NCBI GenBank assembly: GCA_002356435.2
Contig: AP018040.2
Coordinates: 3,100,001 to 3,164,000 of the forward strand
Source: Petrimonas sp. IBARAKI
GTDB taxonomy: Bacteria; Bacteroidota; Bacteroidia; Bacteroidales; Dysgonomonadaceae
Direction of reading: 5' to 3'
DNA: 64,000 nucleotides
The notes beneath the pieces are model-generated. The model saw only the letters and a list, made by a program, of their open reading frames with translations. It was not told the origin of the DNA and did not search any database. Positions 18,428-28,075 of the stretch are shown piece by piece. The translations under genes were made by a program, and so were the position numbers. Positions within the stretch are counted from its first letter, which is position 1, and each line of letters begins with the position of its first letter.

Positions 18428-19942
18428 ATGTCAATTTCACGCAGAATTTTTTTAAAAACAGCTGCAATTACAACAGCTGGTATCACAATTGCACCTAATA
18501 CCATATTGGGTAAATCACACGGCCATCTGGCTCCCAGCGATAAAATAAACATCGCTGGAATCGGCGTTGGCGGTGTAGGGCGCCGTAACCTGGCAAATAT
18601 GAAAACAGAGAACATCGTGGCATTGTGCGATGTAGACTGGAAATATGCAGCGAAGACGTTTAGCGATTACCCAAAAGCGCAACGTTTTAAAGACTGGCGG
18701 CAAATGTTTGATAAGATGGGTAAATCCATAGACGCCATTATGGTTGCCACTCCCGATCACACTCATGCAGGAGTTGCAGCACATGCAATTACCCTTGGTA
18801 AACACACCTATGTGCAGAAGCCATTAGCTCATAGTGTATATGAATCTCGCTTGCTTACCAAACTTGCTAAGAAATATAAAGTAGCAACGCAAATGGGGAA
18901 TCAGGGTAATTCTTTTGATTGGTGTAGACAGATAGCAGAATGGGTGCAATCCGGAATAATCGGGGATGTTTATGAAGTTCACACATGGACTGACAGGCCC
19001 ATATGGCCTCAAGGCTTATCCGAACCAAAAGGTGGACCAGCTATCCCTGCGGATCTGGATTGGGATTTATTCATCGGACCTGCTCAAAAACGGCCATACA
19101 ATCCAGCCTATACACCCTGGAACTGGAGAGGGTTCTGGGATTTTGGAACCGGCGCATTGGGGGATATGGCCTGTCACATTATGGACCCTTTGTATTGGGC
19201 GCTGGATTTAAAATATCCCACAAGCGTATCAGCGAGTTCAACATTGTCAAACCTGTATTCTCCTCCACAAGCCCAGGTCGTCACTTATAAATTCCCTGCA
19301 CGCCCACCAAAAGAAAAGGTAAATATGCCAGAACTAAAAGTATATTGGTACGACGGAGGATTGTTACCCGACCGCCCTTCGGAATTGAAAGACGGAGAGA
19401 TGATGGGGGATGAGAATGGCGGAATCATTCTGATCGGGACAAAAGGAAAAATTATGACCGGATGCTATGGTATGAATCCAACGTTATTACCAACTTCAAA
19501 AATGGCTGATTTCACACAACCTGAACCTACCATTCCAAGGGTAAAAGGAGGTAACGGCAACATCTGGGCAACAAATGCCCACGAACAAGACTGGATAAGG
19601 GCTTGCAAAGAAACTCCTTCAAGCAGGAGAGAATCTTCCTCAAACTTCCAGTTTTCAGGACCGTTTAATGAAATGGTAGTAATGGGTGTGCTGGCTACAC
19701 GTCTTTCGGGATTGCAAGGACTGCATCGCGAACTGCAATGGGACGGTGAGAACATGAGATTCTCCAATATTTCACCAAACGATAAAATTAAAATTGTTAC
19801 GGTTGATGAATATGCAGTAATTGATGGTGATCCGAAATTTGATAGAAGGTTTGCAGAATTTAATGCATTAGATATGGCAAATGAGTGGATAAAACACACC
19901 TATCATAACGGCTTTTCGTTACCGGCAATGCCAAATAGTTAA
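18428..19942 (+). CDS. Gfo/Idh/MocA-family oxidoreductase with Tat signal
   Basis: A 504-residue protein. Residues 1-28 form a twin-arginine signal (S-R-R-I-F-L-K-T-A-A), so a folded, cofactor-loaded enzyme is exported. A Rossmann fold begins at about residue 40 (NIAGIGVGGVGRRN), followed by 'ATPDHTHAG' and the catalytic 'V-Q-K-P-L' lysine. The C-terminal domain carries 'GTGALGDMACHIMDPLYW'. Members act on sugars or sugar derivatives using tightly held NAD(P). Together with the isomerase/epimerase downstream it probably modifies a sugar or polyol released by this accessory region. The exact reaction is unknown. Confidence 0.88.
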   Translation: MSISRRIFLKTAAITTAGITIAPNTILGKSHGHLAPSDKINIAGIGVGGVGRRNLANMKTENIVALCDVDWKYAAKTFSDYPKAQRFKDWRQMFDKMGKSIDAIMVATPDHTHAGVAAHAITLGKHTYVQKPLAHSVYESRLLTKLAKKYKVATQMGNQGNSFDWCRQIAEWVQSGIIGDVYEVHTWTDRPIWPQGLSEPKGGPAIPADLDWDLFIGPAQKRPYNPAYTPWNWRGFWDFGTGALGDMACHIMDPLYWALDLKYPTSVSASSTLSNLYSPPQAQVVTYKFPARPPKEKVNMPELKVYWYDGGLLPDRPSELKDGEMMGDENGGIILIGTKGKIMTGCYGMNPTLLPTSKMADFTQPEPTIPRVKGGNGNIWATNAHEQDWIRACKETPSSRRESSSNFQFSGPFNEMVVMGVLATRLSGLQGLHRELQWDGENMRFSNISPNDKIKIVTVDEYAVIDGDPKFDRRFAEFNALDMANEWIKHTYHNGFSLPAMPNS

Positions 19943-19957
19943 GATAATAAATCAATG

Positions 19958-19990
19958 CGATAGCACGCTGAATTCTTAAGCGTGCTATCG
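19958..19990 (+). terminator. 12-bp hairpin between oxidoreductase and isomerase genes
   Basis: CGATAGCACGCT (19958-19969) pairs perfectly with AGCGTGCTATCG (19979-19990) around a 9-base loop. It lies 16 bases after the oxidoreductase stop. There is no long T-run, so it may be an intra-operon stability or attenuation structure rather than a full terminator. Confidence 0.55.
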
Positions 19991-20007
19991 TTATAAAAAC
20001 CGACAAT

Positions 20008-20859
20008 ATGAAAATAAACAAACTTTTATTTTTCCTTTTAGCCTGTTGCTTGTCTGCTTGCACAGTTCCGTCCAGAAAGGAAACCAAGGCCGAGAAACAG
20101 GGGTGGAGACTTTCCATGCAATCCTATACCTTTCATTTATTCACAGCGGTTGAAGCTTTGGACAAAACGCAACAACTGGGGTTACATTACATCGAAATTT
20201 ATCCGGGACAAAAGATGGGAGAAGGTTTCGGAGATGCTATTTTTGGCTATGATCTAACTCCCGAACAACAAGAACAACTGAAAGAAGTGGCAAAGTCGAA
20301 AGATATAAAAATTGTATCGTCCGGCGTTTGGACTTCTTCACGCGAAGAGTGGGAGAAAGTGTTTTCTTTTGCCAAAAACATGGAGATGGAATTTATAAGT
20401 GCAGAACCCTCTCGCGAGGATTGGGACGTTGTAGAAAACCTTGCGGGGAAATATGGCATAAAATTAGCTGCACATAACCATCCCAACGAAAACTCCTATT
20501 GGAAACCGGAGATTTTGTTGGATTATATCGGCAACCGGGGGACTTTGCTAGGATCAAGCGCTGATGTAGGCCATTTCAAGCGAATGGGAATCGATCCAGT
20601 ACCGGCACTACAACAACTCCAGGGGAGACTAATCGCAATGCATTTCAAGGATATCGCTCCGCAAGGTGAAGGGAAACAGTTGGAAGACGTAGTCTGGGGA
20701 ACGGGTATTTTGAATGTGAAAGGAATACTGGAAGAGTTAAAACAACAAGATTTCAAAGGGTATTTCACTATTGAATACGAAGCTAACTGGGAAAATAACC
20801 TGCCCGAAATCAAACAATCGATTGATTACTTCAATCAGACTACCGAAGAGATATTATAA
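20008..20859 (+). CDS. Sugar phosphate isomerase/epimerase-type TIM-barrel lipoprotein
   Basis: A 283-residue protein with a lipoprotein signal (LLACCLSAC, lipobox LSAC). The rest is an AP-endonuclease-2-type TIM barrel: 'YTFHLFTAVEALDKTQQLGLHYIEIYPG', 'LAAHNHPNE', 'ADVGHFKRMG', 'IAMHFKDI' and 'FTIEYE' supply the usual metal-binding Glu, His and Asp. It should isomerise or epimerise a free sugar or polyol in the periplasm rather than a cytoplasmic phosphate ester. It pairs with the Tat-exported oxidoreductase 65 bases upstream, a combination common in Bacteroidetes sugar loci. Confidence 0.85.
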   Translation: MKINKLLFFLLACCLSACTVPSRKETKAEKQGWRLSMQSYTFHLFTAVEALDKTQQLGLHYIEIYPGQKMGEGFGDAIFGYDLTPEQQEQLKEVAKSKDIKIVSSGVWTSSREEWEKVFSFAKNMEMEFISAEPSREDWDVVENLAGKYGIKLAAHNHPNENSYWKPEILLDYIGNRGTLLGSSADVGHFKRMGIDPVPALQQLQGRLIAMHFKDIAPQGEGKQLEDVVWGTGILNVKGILEELKQQDFKGYFTIEYEANWENNLPEIKQSIDYFNQTTEEIL

Positions 20860-20875
20860 ACTTTTCTTCTTTCTT

Positions 20876-20913
20876 AGACCCGTCGATACAACATCAATAA
20901 TTCGACGGGGTCT
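20876..20913. terminator. Convergent terminator between isomerase gene and recG
   Basis: AGACC-CGTCGA (20876-20886) pairs with TCGACGGGGTCT (20902-20913) with one bulged base. T-rich sequence flanks it on both strands, so it can serve both converging genes. Confidence 0.7.
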
Positions 20914-20916
20914 TTC

Positions 20917-23007
20917 CTACCCAATCCTTCCCCAATCGTAGCGGTTTCCGCTCAAGCGGCTGAGTTGTTGTTTCAACACCAGATGCTCCGGCTGTGAGAG
21001 CTTGGGGTCCCGGGAGATGATGCTTTCCGCAACCTCGCGGGCGCGGAACAGGATGGCGTTATCCCGTACCAGGTCGGCTATTTTAAGGTTGAAGGGGATA
21101 CCGCTTTGCTGCGTGCCTTCCAGGTCGCCCGGGCCGCGTAGTTTCAGGTCGGCTTCGGCGATAACGAATCCGTCGTTACTCTCGGTCATGATCTCCATCC
21201 GCTTACGGGTATCGGAAGAGAGCTCGTAAGGCGTGATCAGCACACAGTACGACTGGTCGGCGCCGCGCCCCACCCTGCCCCGCAACTGGTGAAGCTGCGA
21301 CAAGCCGAAACGTTGTGCGCTTTCGATTACCATTACCGAAGCGTTCGGCACATTGACTCCCACCTCAATAACGGTGGTGGACACCATGATTTGTGCTTCG
21401 TTGGCCACAAACCGCTGCATCACCTCCTCTTTCTCCGCAGGTTTCATGCGTCCGTGCATTTTACAGACGGTAAATTCGGGAAAAGCTTCCCGGATATGGA
21501 CAAACCCCTCTTCCAGGTTTTTCAGGTCCAGCGTCTCACTTTCCTCAATCAGGGGATAGACGATGTAAGCCTGCCTTCCGGCTTTTACCTGTTCGCGGAT
21601 AAACTGATATAGTGCTCCCCGCTTCTTGTCGTACCGGTGCAGGGTCTGCACCGGTTTTCTTCCGGGGGGCAATTCATCAATCACGGAGACATCCAGATCG
21701 CCGTAAACCGTCATGGCGAGCGTACGGGGGATGGGGGTGGCCGTCATCACCAAAACGTGTGGAGGATGCTCGTTCTTCGACCAAAGTTTCGCACGCTGCG
21801 CCACGCCAAAACGATGTTGTTCGTCGATAACCACAAATCCCAGGTTGTTAAATTGCACCACATCTTCAATAAGGGCGTGGGTGCCGATAAGGATGTGTAT
21901 GTCTCCCGACAACAATCCGGCATGGATGTCCGCACGTTCTTTTTTCCGGGTCGAGCCCGTCAGCAACGCCACATTCACATCCATGTCCGACAGCAGCCCG
22001 CGGAAAGTCTCGAAGTGCTGTGACGCCAAAATTTCGGTAGGGGCCATCAGGCAGGACTGGAAACCGTTATCCATCGCAATCAGCATGCACATGACCGCCA
22101 CCAACGTTTTCCCGCTACCTACATCACCTTGCAAAAGACGGTTCATCTGCTTGCCCGACGCCGTATCCTTGCGGATCTCTTTGATTACCCGTTTTTGCGC
22201 GTTGGTCAGTTCAAACGGCAGGTGTTTCTCGTAAAACAAATTCAGGTACTTCCCCACCCTTTTAAAAACAAAGCCGTTGAGTTTGTCTTTCCGGTCGGCA
22301 GCATACCGGACGATGTTAAGCTGGATAAAAAACAACTCCTCAAATTTCAACCTGAACTCGGCATCTCGCAGCAATACGGGATTCCTGGGGAAATGAATGT
22401 TTTCGACAGCGTCGTGGAACGGCATGAGATGAGCTGTTTTCACCACATCGGCAGAGAGGGATTCCGGAAGCCTGCCGTTAATCATTCCAAACGCATTTTC
22501 GATGATTTTCTGAACGGCTTTCGAATTCAGGTAATGGTTTTTCATCTTCTCCGTGGTGTTGTACATCGCCATGAGGCCATCGGGCCGGTCGGCTTCGCTC
22601 AAATAGGGATCAATATCGGGGTGGGCTATGTTCCAACGGTTGTTGAAAAGCGTGGGTTTGCCGAAAACGATATACTCCTGATTGGCCTTGTACTTATTTT
22701 CCACAAACCGGATACCCTGAAACCACACCAGATCGATAAAGCCCGTACCATCGGTAAAATGCGCCACAAGCCGTTTTTTCCGTCCTTCACCGAACATTTC
22801 GAAAGCCGTTATTTTCCCTTTGAGCTGGATGTACGGCATACTACCGTCGATTTCGTGCACGTAATACATCCGGCTCCGGTCGATATACCGGTAAGGATAA
22901 TAGCGTAGCAAATCGCCCAGCGTGAAAACGTCGAGTTCCTTATTTAAGATCCCCGCCCGTTTGGGGCCCACACCCGGAACAAATTTTATGTCGGTCTGAA
23001 GGATCAT
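20917..23007 (-). CDS. recG: ATP-dependent DNA helicase RecG
   Basis: A 696-residue protein, full length for the family. It has an N-terminal wedge/OB domain ('IQLKGKITAFEMFGEGRKKRL'), Walker A 'LLQGDVGSGKT', the RecG-specific DEQH box 'VIDEQHRFGVAQR', motif III 'MTATPIPRTLAM', and helicase C blocks 'HGRMKPAEKEEVM' and 'QLRGRVGRG'. RecG remodels stalled replication forks and branched DNA. It starts 11 bases after the glyA stop, so both are probably on one transcript. The long plus-strand frames opposite it are shadows of its GC-rich codons. Confidence 0.97.
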   Translation of the reverse strand: MILQTDIKFVPGVGPKRAGILNKELDVFTLGDLLRYYPYRYIDRSRMYYVHEIDGSMPYIQLKGKITAFEMFGEGRKKRLVAHFTDGTGFIDLVWFQGIRFVENKYKANQEYIVFGKPTLFNNRWNIAHPDIDPYLSEADRPDGLMAMYNTTEKMKNHYLNSKAVQKIIENAFGMINGRLPESLSADVVKTAHLMPFHDAVENIHFPRNPVLLRDAEFRLKFEELFFIQLNIVRYAADRKDKLNGFVFKRVGKYLNLFYEKHLPFELTNAQKRVIKEIRKDTASGKQMNRLLQGDVGSGKTLVAVMCMLIAMDNGFQSCLMAPTEILASQHFETFRGLLSDMDVNVALLTGSTRKKERADIHAGLLSGDIHILIGTHALIEDVVQFNNLGFVVIDEQHRFGVAQRAKLWSKNEHPPHVLVMTATPIPRTLAMTVYGDLDVSVIDELPPGRKPVQTLHRYDKKRGALYQFIREQVKAGRQAYIVYPLIEESETLDLKNLEEGFVHIREAFPEFTVCKMHGRMKPAEKEEVMQRFVANEAQIMVSTTVIEVGVNVPNASVMVIESAQRFGLSQLHQLRGRVGRGADQSYCVLITPYELSSDTRKRMEIMTESNDGFVIAEADLKLRGPGDLEGTQQSGIPFNLKIADLVRDNAILFRAREVAESIISRDPKLSQPEHLVLKQQLSRLSGNRYDWGRIG

Positions 23008-23018
23008 CTATTGCAATT

Positions 23019-24299
23019 CTACCACGCGAACAACGGGAATTGCTTCATAGTAGCATTCACCTTTTCACGAACCGATGCTATTGTCTTGTCGTTTTCCACG
23101 TCGGCAAGCACCGTGTCGATCATTTCCACAATATCACCCATCAGCGATTCTTTCGCTCCACGGGTCGTGATTGCCGGTGTTCCAAAACGCAATCCGGAGG
23201 TCTGGAACGGGCTGCGGCTATCGAACGGGACCATGTTTTTGTTGGTCGTGATATCGGCTTCCACAAGCACTTTCTCCGCCACTTTTCCGGTCAGAGCAGG
23301 GAACTTCGTCCGCAAATCCACCAAAACAATGTGGTTGTCCGTACCTCCCGACACCACTTTGTAACCTTTATCCGCAAATGCCTGGGCCATAACGGCTGCA
23401 TTCCTTTTCACCTGTGCCTGGTAGGTTTTGAACTCGGGATCCAACGCTTCGCCAAACGACACGGCTTTGGAAGCAATGACGTGTTCCAGCGGACCTCCCT
23501 GCATTCCCGGAAAAACGGCCGAATCCAACAGTGCCGACATCATTTTCACTTCTCCCTTCGGCGTTTTTAACCCCCACGGGTTCTCGAAATCCTGTCCCAT
23601 TAGAATAATGCCTCCGCGCGGGCCGCGAAGCGTTTTGTGGGTAGTAGAGGTTACTATGTGCGCATATTTTAACGGGTTGTCCAGCAATCCGGCGGCGATC
23701 AGTCCGGCAGGATGCGCCATATCCACCATGAACAGGGCTTTGATTTCATCGGCGATTTTGCGGATACGGGCATAATCCCATTCACGCGAATAGGCTGATG
23801 CTCCGGCGATGATCAGTTTTGGGCGTTCGGCACGCGCAACCGATTCCAATTGGTCGTAATCCACTTGCTGATTGTCCTCCCGGACGTTGTATTCCAGTGC
23901 CTGAAACATCAAACCGGAAAAGTTTACCGGTGAACCGTGTGAAAGGTGTCCACCGTGCGAAAGGTTGAGTCCGAGGAACTTGTCTCCCGCTTTCAGGCAA
24001 GCCAGAAAAACGGCTGCATTTGCCTGTGCACCCGAGTGCGGTTGCACATTGGCCCACTCGGCATTGAACAACTTCTTCAGGCGGTCGATAGCCAATTGCT
24101 CACCTAAATCCACCACCTCGCAACCGCCGTAGTAACGCCTGCCCGGATAACCTTCGGCATACTTGTTGGTAAGGACGGACCCCATTGCCTGCATCACCTG
24201 ATCACTTACGAAGTTCTCCGAAGCGATAAGTTCTATTCCCTTTAACTGACGTAATTTTTCCTGTTCGATAATTTCGAAAATCTGTGTGTCTCGTTTCAT
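23019..24299 (-). CDS. glyA: Serine hydroxymethyltransferase
   Basis: A 426-residue, full-length PLP enzyme that converts serine and tetrahydrofolate to glycine and 5,10-methylene-THF. Visible marks are 'LIASENFVS' at the N terminus, '[13 protein letters not shown]', 'PHSGAQAN', '[12 protein letters not shown]' and the PLP lysine in '[14 protein letters not shown]'. The start is supported by the conserved N terminus and a TAAATTTG -7 box at 24338-24345 just upstream. It is a housekeeping gene co-oriented with recG. Confidence 0.97.
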   Translation of the reverse strand: MKRDTQIFEIIEQEKLRQLKGIELIASENFVSDQVMQAMGSVLTNKYAEGYPGRRYYGGCEVVDLGEQLAIDRLKKLFNAEWANVQPHSGAQANAAVFLACLKAGDKFLGLNLSHGGHLSHGSPVNFSGLMFQALEYNVREDNQQVDYDQLESVARAERPKLIIAGASAYSREWDYARIRKIADEIKALFMVDMAHPAGLIAAGLLDNPLKYAHIVTSTTHKTLRGPRGGIILMGQDFENPWGLKTPKGEVKMMSALLDSAVFPGMQGGPLEHVIASKAVSFGEALDPEFKTYQAQVKRNAAVMAQAFADKGYKVVSGGTDNHIVLVDLRTKFPALTGKVAEKVLVEADITTNKNMVPFDSRSPFQTSGLRFGTPAITTRGAKESLMGDIVEMIDTVLADVENDKTIASVREKVNATMKQFPLFAW

Positions 24300-24337
24300 C
24301 TATTGTTGATTTATATTGTTTTAGCCGTTTTTTCCTG

Positions 24338-24345
24338 CAAATTTA
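24338..24345 (-). promoter_or_regulatory. Candidate -7 box for glyA-recG
   Basis: On the minus strand this reads TAAATTTG, an exact match to the Bacteroidetes TAnnTTTG box, about 40 bases before the glyA start. No clear TTG at the -33 position was found. Confidence 0.4.
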
Positions 24346-24485
24346 AGCAAAATATGCGTGACATGCATACATTTGTCTGTTTTTAGCTTTTGAAACTTTT
24401 CTCCGGCAGTATCGGCATCTTGACTTAATGCTTAAACTCGGCAAAAAAATTATTGTTTCCCTCCCATTATATAATCAATTTGTTA

Positions 24486-24503
24486 TAAATTTGTGTAATT
24501 TTG
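24486..24503 (+). promoter_or_regulatory. Candidate -7 boxes for methionine gamma-lyase gene
   Basis: TAAATTTG (24486-24493) and TAATTTTG (24496-24503) both match TAnnTTTG and lie 20-40 bases before the start codon. A TTTG at 24479 is too close to act as the -33 element for either box. Confidence 0.35.
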
Positions 24504-24524
24504 ATTATTTAAATACCGTACACT

Positions 24525-25724
24525 ATGCACAACTACCCAGTTAACCAAGCGGGATTCGCAACAAAAGCCATACACGGAGGCCGTCAAAAAAATCAGTTCG
24601 GTTCCCTTTGCGACCCTATCTATCAAACCTCGGCATTTACTTTTGAAACCGCAGAACAAGGTGGACGTCGGTTTACCCTGGAAGAAGAAGGCTATATTTA
24701 CACCCGCCTAGGCAATCCTACCTGTAGCGCGGTGGAGGAAAAAGTCCGGTTACTGGAAGGCGGGGAAGCCTGTGTTTCCGCTGCTTCGGGGATGGGCGCC
24801 ATCACATCGGCCATTTGGTCGTGTGTGGAACAGGGCGATCACATTATCGCCTCAAAAACGCTTTACGGATGCACTTTCGCCTACCTGAAACACGGAATCA
24901 CCCGATACGGTATTGAGGTGTCGTTTGTAGATATCCGCGATCCCCGGAACATTGAATCGGTCCTGCGCCCCAACACCCGGCTCGTTTACCTGGAAACCCC
25001 GGCTAACCCGACCCTTTACATTGCGGATTTACCGTCAATAGCGGGAATAGTCCACCGGAAACCTGATTGCCTGTTGATGGTCGACAACACCTTTTCCACA
25101 CCCTACATCACACGTCCGATAGAATGGGGCGCGGATGTTGTTGTTCACTCGGCAACCAAATACCTTAACGGGCACGGCGATGTCATTGCGGGTTTTGTTG
25201 TCGGAAAGAAAGAATTTATCGACAGGGTCCGGCTTGTCGGTATAAAGGACATGACGGGAGCCAGCCTGAGCCCTTTCGATGCCTTTCTGATTGCACGCGG
25301 GCTAAAAACACTTGAGATACGGATGGAGAAACACTGCGAGAACGCACAAAAGGTGGCAGAATTCCTGGAAAAGCACGCAGCCGTTGAAACGGTCCTGTTT
25401 CCAGGATTAGCATCGTTTCCGCAGGCTGAACTGGCAAAAAAGCAGATGTCGTTACCGGGGGCCATCATCTCTTTTGAAGTAAAAGGAGGGATCGAGGCCG
25501 GCAAAAAACTGCTTAACAGATTGCAGCTTTTGACCATTTCAGTAAGCCTGGGGGATGCCGAAACCCTCATTCAGCATCCGGCCAGCATGACTCACTCCGC
25601 GTATTCACCCGAAGAGAGGCTGGCCGGCGACATCAGCGACGGGCTTATCCGTCTGTCTGTAGGGCTGGAAAATGCCACAGACATCATTGCCGATTTAAAG
25701 CAGGGACTGGATGGGTTACGGTAG
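24525..25724 (+). CDS. megL: Methionine gamma-lyase (PLP-dependent)
   Basis: A 399-residue protein of the Cys/Met-metabolism PLP family. Residues that separate methionine gamma-lyase from cystathionine enzymes are present: Y59 and R61 (YTRLGNP), Y114 and C116 (LYGCTF), the PLP lysine K212 (SATKY) and the K241-D242 pair (GIKDMTG). The numbering is almost identical to the Pseudomonas enzyme. It splits methionine to methanethiol, ammonia and 2-oxobutyrate, giving a route for amino-acid fermentation. Its stop lies one base from the convergent NuoE-like gene, with no room for a terminator between them. Confidence 0.88.
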   Translation: MHNYPVNQAGFATKAIHGGRQKNQFGSLCDPIYQTSAFTFETAEQGGRRFTLEEEGYIYTRLGNPTCSAVEEKVRLLEGGEACVSAASGMGAITSAIWSCVEQGDHIIASKTLYGCTFAYLKHGITRYGIEVSFVDIRDPRNIESVLRPNTRLVYLETPANPTLYIADLPSIAGIVHRKPDCLLMVDNTFSTPYITRPIEWGADVVVHSATKYLNGHGDVIAGFVVGKKEFIDRVRLVGIKDMTGASLSPFDAFLIARGLKTLEIRMEKHCENAQKVAEFLEKHAAVETVLFPGLASFPQAELAKKQMSLPGAIISFEVKGGIEAGKKLLNRLQLLTISVSLGDAETLIQHPASMTHSAYSPEERLAGDISDGLIRLSVGLENATDIIADLKQGLDGLR

Positions 25725-25725
25725 T

Positions 25726-26271
25726 TTATTTCCTGTACTCGTCCAAAATATTCTTTACCCCGTCGGGTGAAACACGTCCGTAAACCCGTTCGCCAACCAG
25801 CACTACGGGTGCTAGCCCGCACGCGCCCACACAACGCAGGCAATTGATGGAGAACTTGCCATCCGGTGTGGTTTCGCCCACCTTTATGTTCAGTTCTTTC
25901 TTAAATTCTTCGAGCACCTTTTCCGCACCACGCACGTAACAGGCTGTTCCCGTACAAACGGAGATAGGAAACTCGCCCTTGGGAATCATGGTGAAATAGG
26001 TATAGAAGGTTACCACACCATACACGTGTGCCACGGAAACTTTCAGGTTATGCGCAACCACATCCTGGACTTCTGCCGGCAGGTATCCGAATTCGTGCTG
26101 TGCTTCGTGCAAAACGTTGATCAGCTCGCCGGGATCATTATCGAACGATTCACAGATCCGGTTAATGATGTCTATCTTCTCTTGAGGCAGGTTTACCTTT
26201 ACTTTCAACACGTCTCTCTCTTCAGGCATGTATTTAAATACTGCCGGTGCTATATCTGTTTTCTGGCTCAT
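25726..26271 (-). CDS. NuoE-like [2Fe-2S] subunit of bifurcating [FeFe] hydrogenase (HydC-type), set 1
   Basis: A 181-residue thioredoxin-fold ferredoxin of the complex I 24-kDa family. The four cluster cysteines are C106, C111, C147 and C151 (CTGTAC ... CVGAC). An N-terminal helical part (30-95) carries 'EFGYLPAEVQDVVA' as in NuoE. It should pass electrons between the NuoF-like subunit and HydA. It is the last gene of the long minus-strand block, 9 bases after the HydA1 stop. That differs from set 2, where the NuoE-like gene comes first. Confidence 0.9.
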   Translation of the reverse strand: MSQKTDIAPAVFKYMPEERDVLKVKVNLPQEKIDIINRICESFDNDPGELINVLHEAQHEFGYLPAEVQDVVAHNLKVSVAHVYGVVTFYTYFTMIPKGEFPISVCTGTACYVRGAEKVLEEFKKELNIKVGETTPDGKFSINCLRCVGACGLAPVVLVGERVYGRVSPDGVKNILDEYRK

Positions 26272-26280
26272 ATACTTTCT

Positions 26281-28056
26281 TTAATGATTGTTCAACGAAA
26301 TGGTTACCTCATTGCTCTTCGGAAAATATTCCGTATGGAGCAGGCTGTGGGCCCTGTGGCTACCCGGCTCGCCCAAAAACTCGTTATAGAGCTTGATGAT
26401 CGATGGGTTCTCATGCGATTTACGGATGGCCTTGCGTTGATCTTCCGTATACAGGGCTGCGGTGCGTTTCACCAGTATCTCTTCCTTCAGGTGTGTGTAA
26501 GGCTGTCCACCTCCACTGATGCATCCTCCGGGGCAAGCCATGATTTCAATGGCATGATACTGCGATTTTCCGGCACGGACCTCGTCCAGTAACTTACGGG
26601 CATTACCCAATCCGTGCGCGATTCCGATATTCAGTTTCAATCCGTCGAAATCCACTGTTGCGGAACGAATACCTTCCATACCGCGCAATTCATGAAACTC
26701 CACCTTATCGAGGGTTTTGCCCGTGTAGAGTTCGTAAGCCGTGCGACAGGCGGCCTCGATAACGCCTCCGGTGTTTCCGAAAATAACACCTGCACCCGAC
26801 GATTCGCCGAGAGGGTCGTCGAACTCCTCATCGGGCAACCCCAGGAAGTCGATGTTTGCCTGCTTGATGAAAGCAGCCAGTTCACGCGTGGAAATGGAAT
26901 AATCCACATCGGGATTGCCGTCCACCTTGAATTCGTCGCGCTGGCATTCGTACTTCTTGGCCAGGCAAGGCATAATGGAAACCACGATCAGGTCTTCACG
27001 GCTCACACCGATCTTTTCGGCAAAATAGGATTTAGCAATTGCACCAAACATTTGCTGCGGCGACTTTGCCGTTGATGGTACATCCAACAGATCGGGAAAA
27101 TTGTGTTCAAAGAAATTCACCCAACCCGGACAGCAGGATGTCAGCAACGGAATCCGGACGTTGGGATCTCCGGCCAAATGTCCTTTGAGGCGGTTCAGCA
27201 ATTCCGTTCCTTCTTCCATGATGGTGAGGTCGGCGCTGAAATCGGTATCGAAAACGTAATCGAAACCGAGCCGGCGAAGTGCCGCCACCAGCTTCCCGGT
27301 GACCAGCGTTCCCGGCTCCAGTCCGAAATCTTCTCCCAGCGCTGCGCGTACGGCCGGTGCGGTTTGCACCACCACCGTTTTCTTCGGATTCGATAACGCA
27401 CGAAGCACCTCGTTGCTGTGGTCTACCTCGGTAAGCGCTCCCGTCGGGCAAACCGAGACACACTGCCCGCAATAGGTACAGGGAGACTTTTCGAGGTTCA
27501 TTTCGAAAGCAGGAGCCACCACTGCCATAAATCCGCGATTGACCGCCGAAAGGGCACCGACGGTTTGCACTTCGTTACAAACCATTTCGCAGCGGCGGCA
27601 CAATATACATTTATCCACATCGCGAATGATGGAAGGGGAGGTATCTTTTCTGTAGTGCGACTGTTCGCCGCCGTAGGGCATGCTCCGGATGCCAAACTGT
27701 GTAGCCAGGTGCTGCAGTTCGCATTGTCCCGATTTCGCACACACGAGACAATCGAAGGGATGGTCTGAGATGATCAGCTTCAACACGGTTTTTCGTGCGT
27801 TTAGCACGCGGATGTTGTGCGTGTTTATGACCATTCCGTTCTGCGCCTCGGTCACACACGATGGAGCAAGGTTCCTGCGTCCTTCCACTTCCACCACACA
27901 TATGCGGCATCCCCCGGGTTTGTTTTCTATACCCATGTCGCACATTTCAAAGTGGCACAGCGTCGGAATTTCGATACCTGCTTGCCGGGCAGCTTTTAAA
28001 ATGGTGGTTCCCGGTTCCACCGTTATTCTTTTGTTGTCTATGGTGAGTTCTATCAT
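26281..28056 (-). CDS. hydA: [FeFe] hydrogenase catalytic subunit, NADH-linked group A (HydA1)
   Basis: A 591-residue protein. The N-terminal plant-type [2Fe-2S] domain has C34, C50, C53 and C67. It is followed by a His-Cys3 [4Fe-4S] motif (H99, C103, C106, C112) and two ferredoxin clusters (C150/153/156/160 and C193/196/199/203). The H-cluster domain has all three signatures: TSCCPGW (C308, C309), MPCLAKK (C364) and MACPGGC (C508, C512). It makes or uses H2 and, with the NuoF- and NuoE-like partners, should couple NADH and reduced ferredoxin. It is complete and looks catalytically competent. Maturases HydEFG are not in this window. Confidence 0.95.
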   Translation of the reverse strand: MIELTIDNKRITVEPGTTILKAARQAGIEIPTLCHFEMCDMGIENKPGGCRICVVEVEGRRNLAPSCVTEAQNGMVINTHNIRVLNARKTVLKLIISDHPFDCLVCAKSGQCELQHLATQFGIRSMPYGGEQSHYRKDTSPSIIRDVDKCILCRRCEMVCNEVQTVGALSAVNRGFMAVVAPAFEMNLEKSPCTYCGQCVSVCPTGALTEVDHSNEVLRALSNPKKTVVVQTAPAVRAALGEDFGLEPGTLVTGKLVAALRRLGFDYVFDTDFSADLTIMEEGTELLNRLKGHLAGDPNVRIPLLTSCCPGWVNFFEHNFPDLLDVPSTAKSPQQMFGAIAKSYFAEKIGVSREDLIVVSIMPCLAKKYECQRDEFKVDGNPDVDYSISTRELAAFIKQANIDFLGLPDEEFDDPLGESSGAGVIFGNTGGVIEAACRTAYELYTGKTLDKVEFHELRGMEGIRSATVDFDGLKLNIGIAHGLGNARKLLDEVRAGKSQYHAIEIMACPGGCISGGGQPYTHLKEEILVKRTAALYTEDQRKAIRKSHENPSIIKLYNEFLGEPGSHRAHSLLHTEYFPKSNEVTISLNNH

Positions 28057-28075
28057 ATTTTTAGTTTTTTAGGTG

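Noticed and set aside
21289-22908. Several long plus-strand frames opposite recG
   Set aside because: recG is full length with all helicase motifs; the antisense frames have no recognisable domain.
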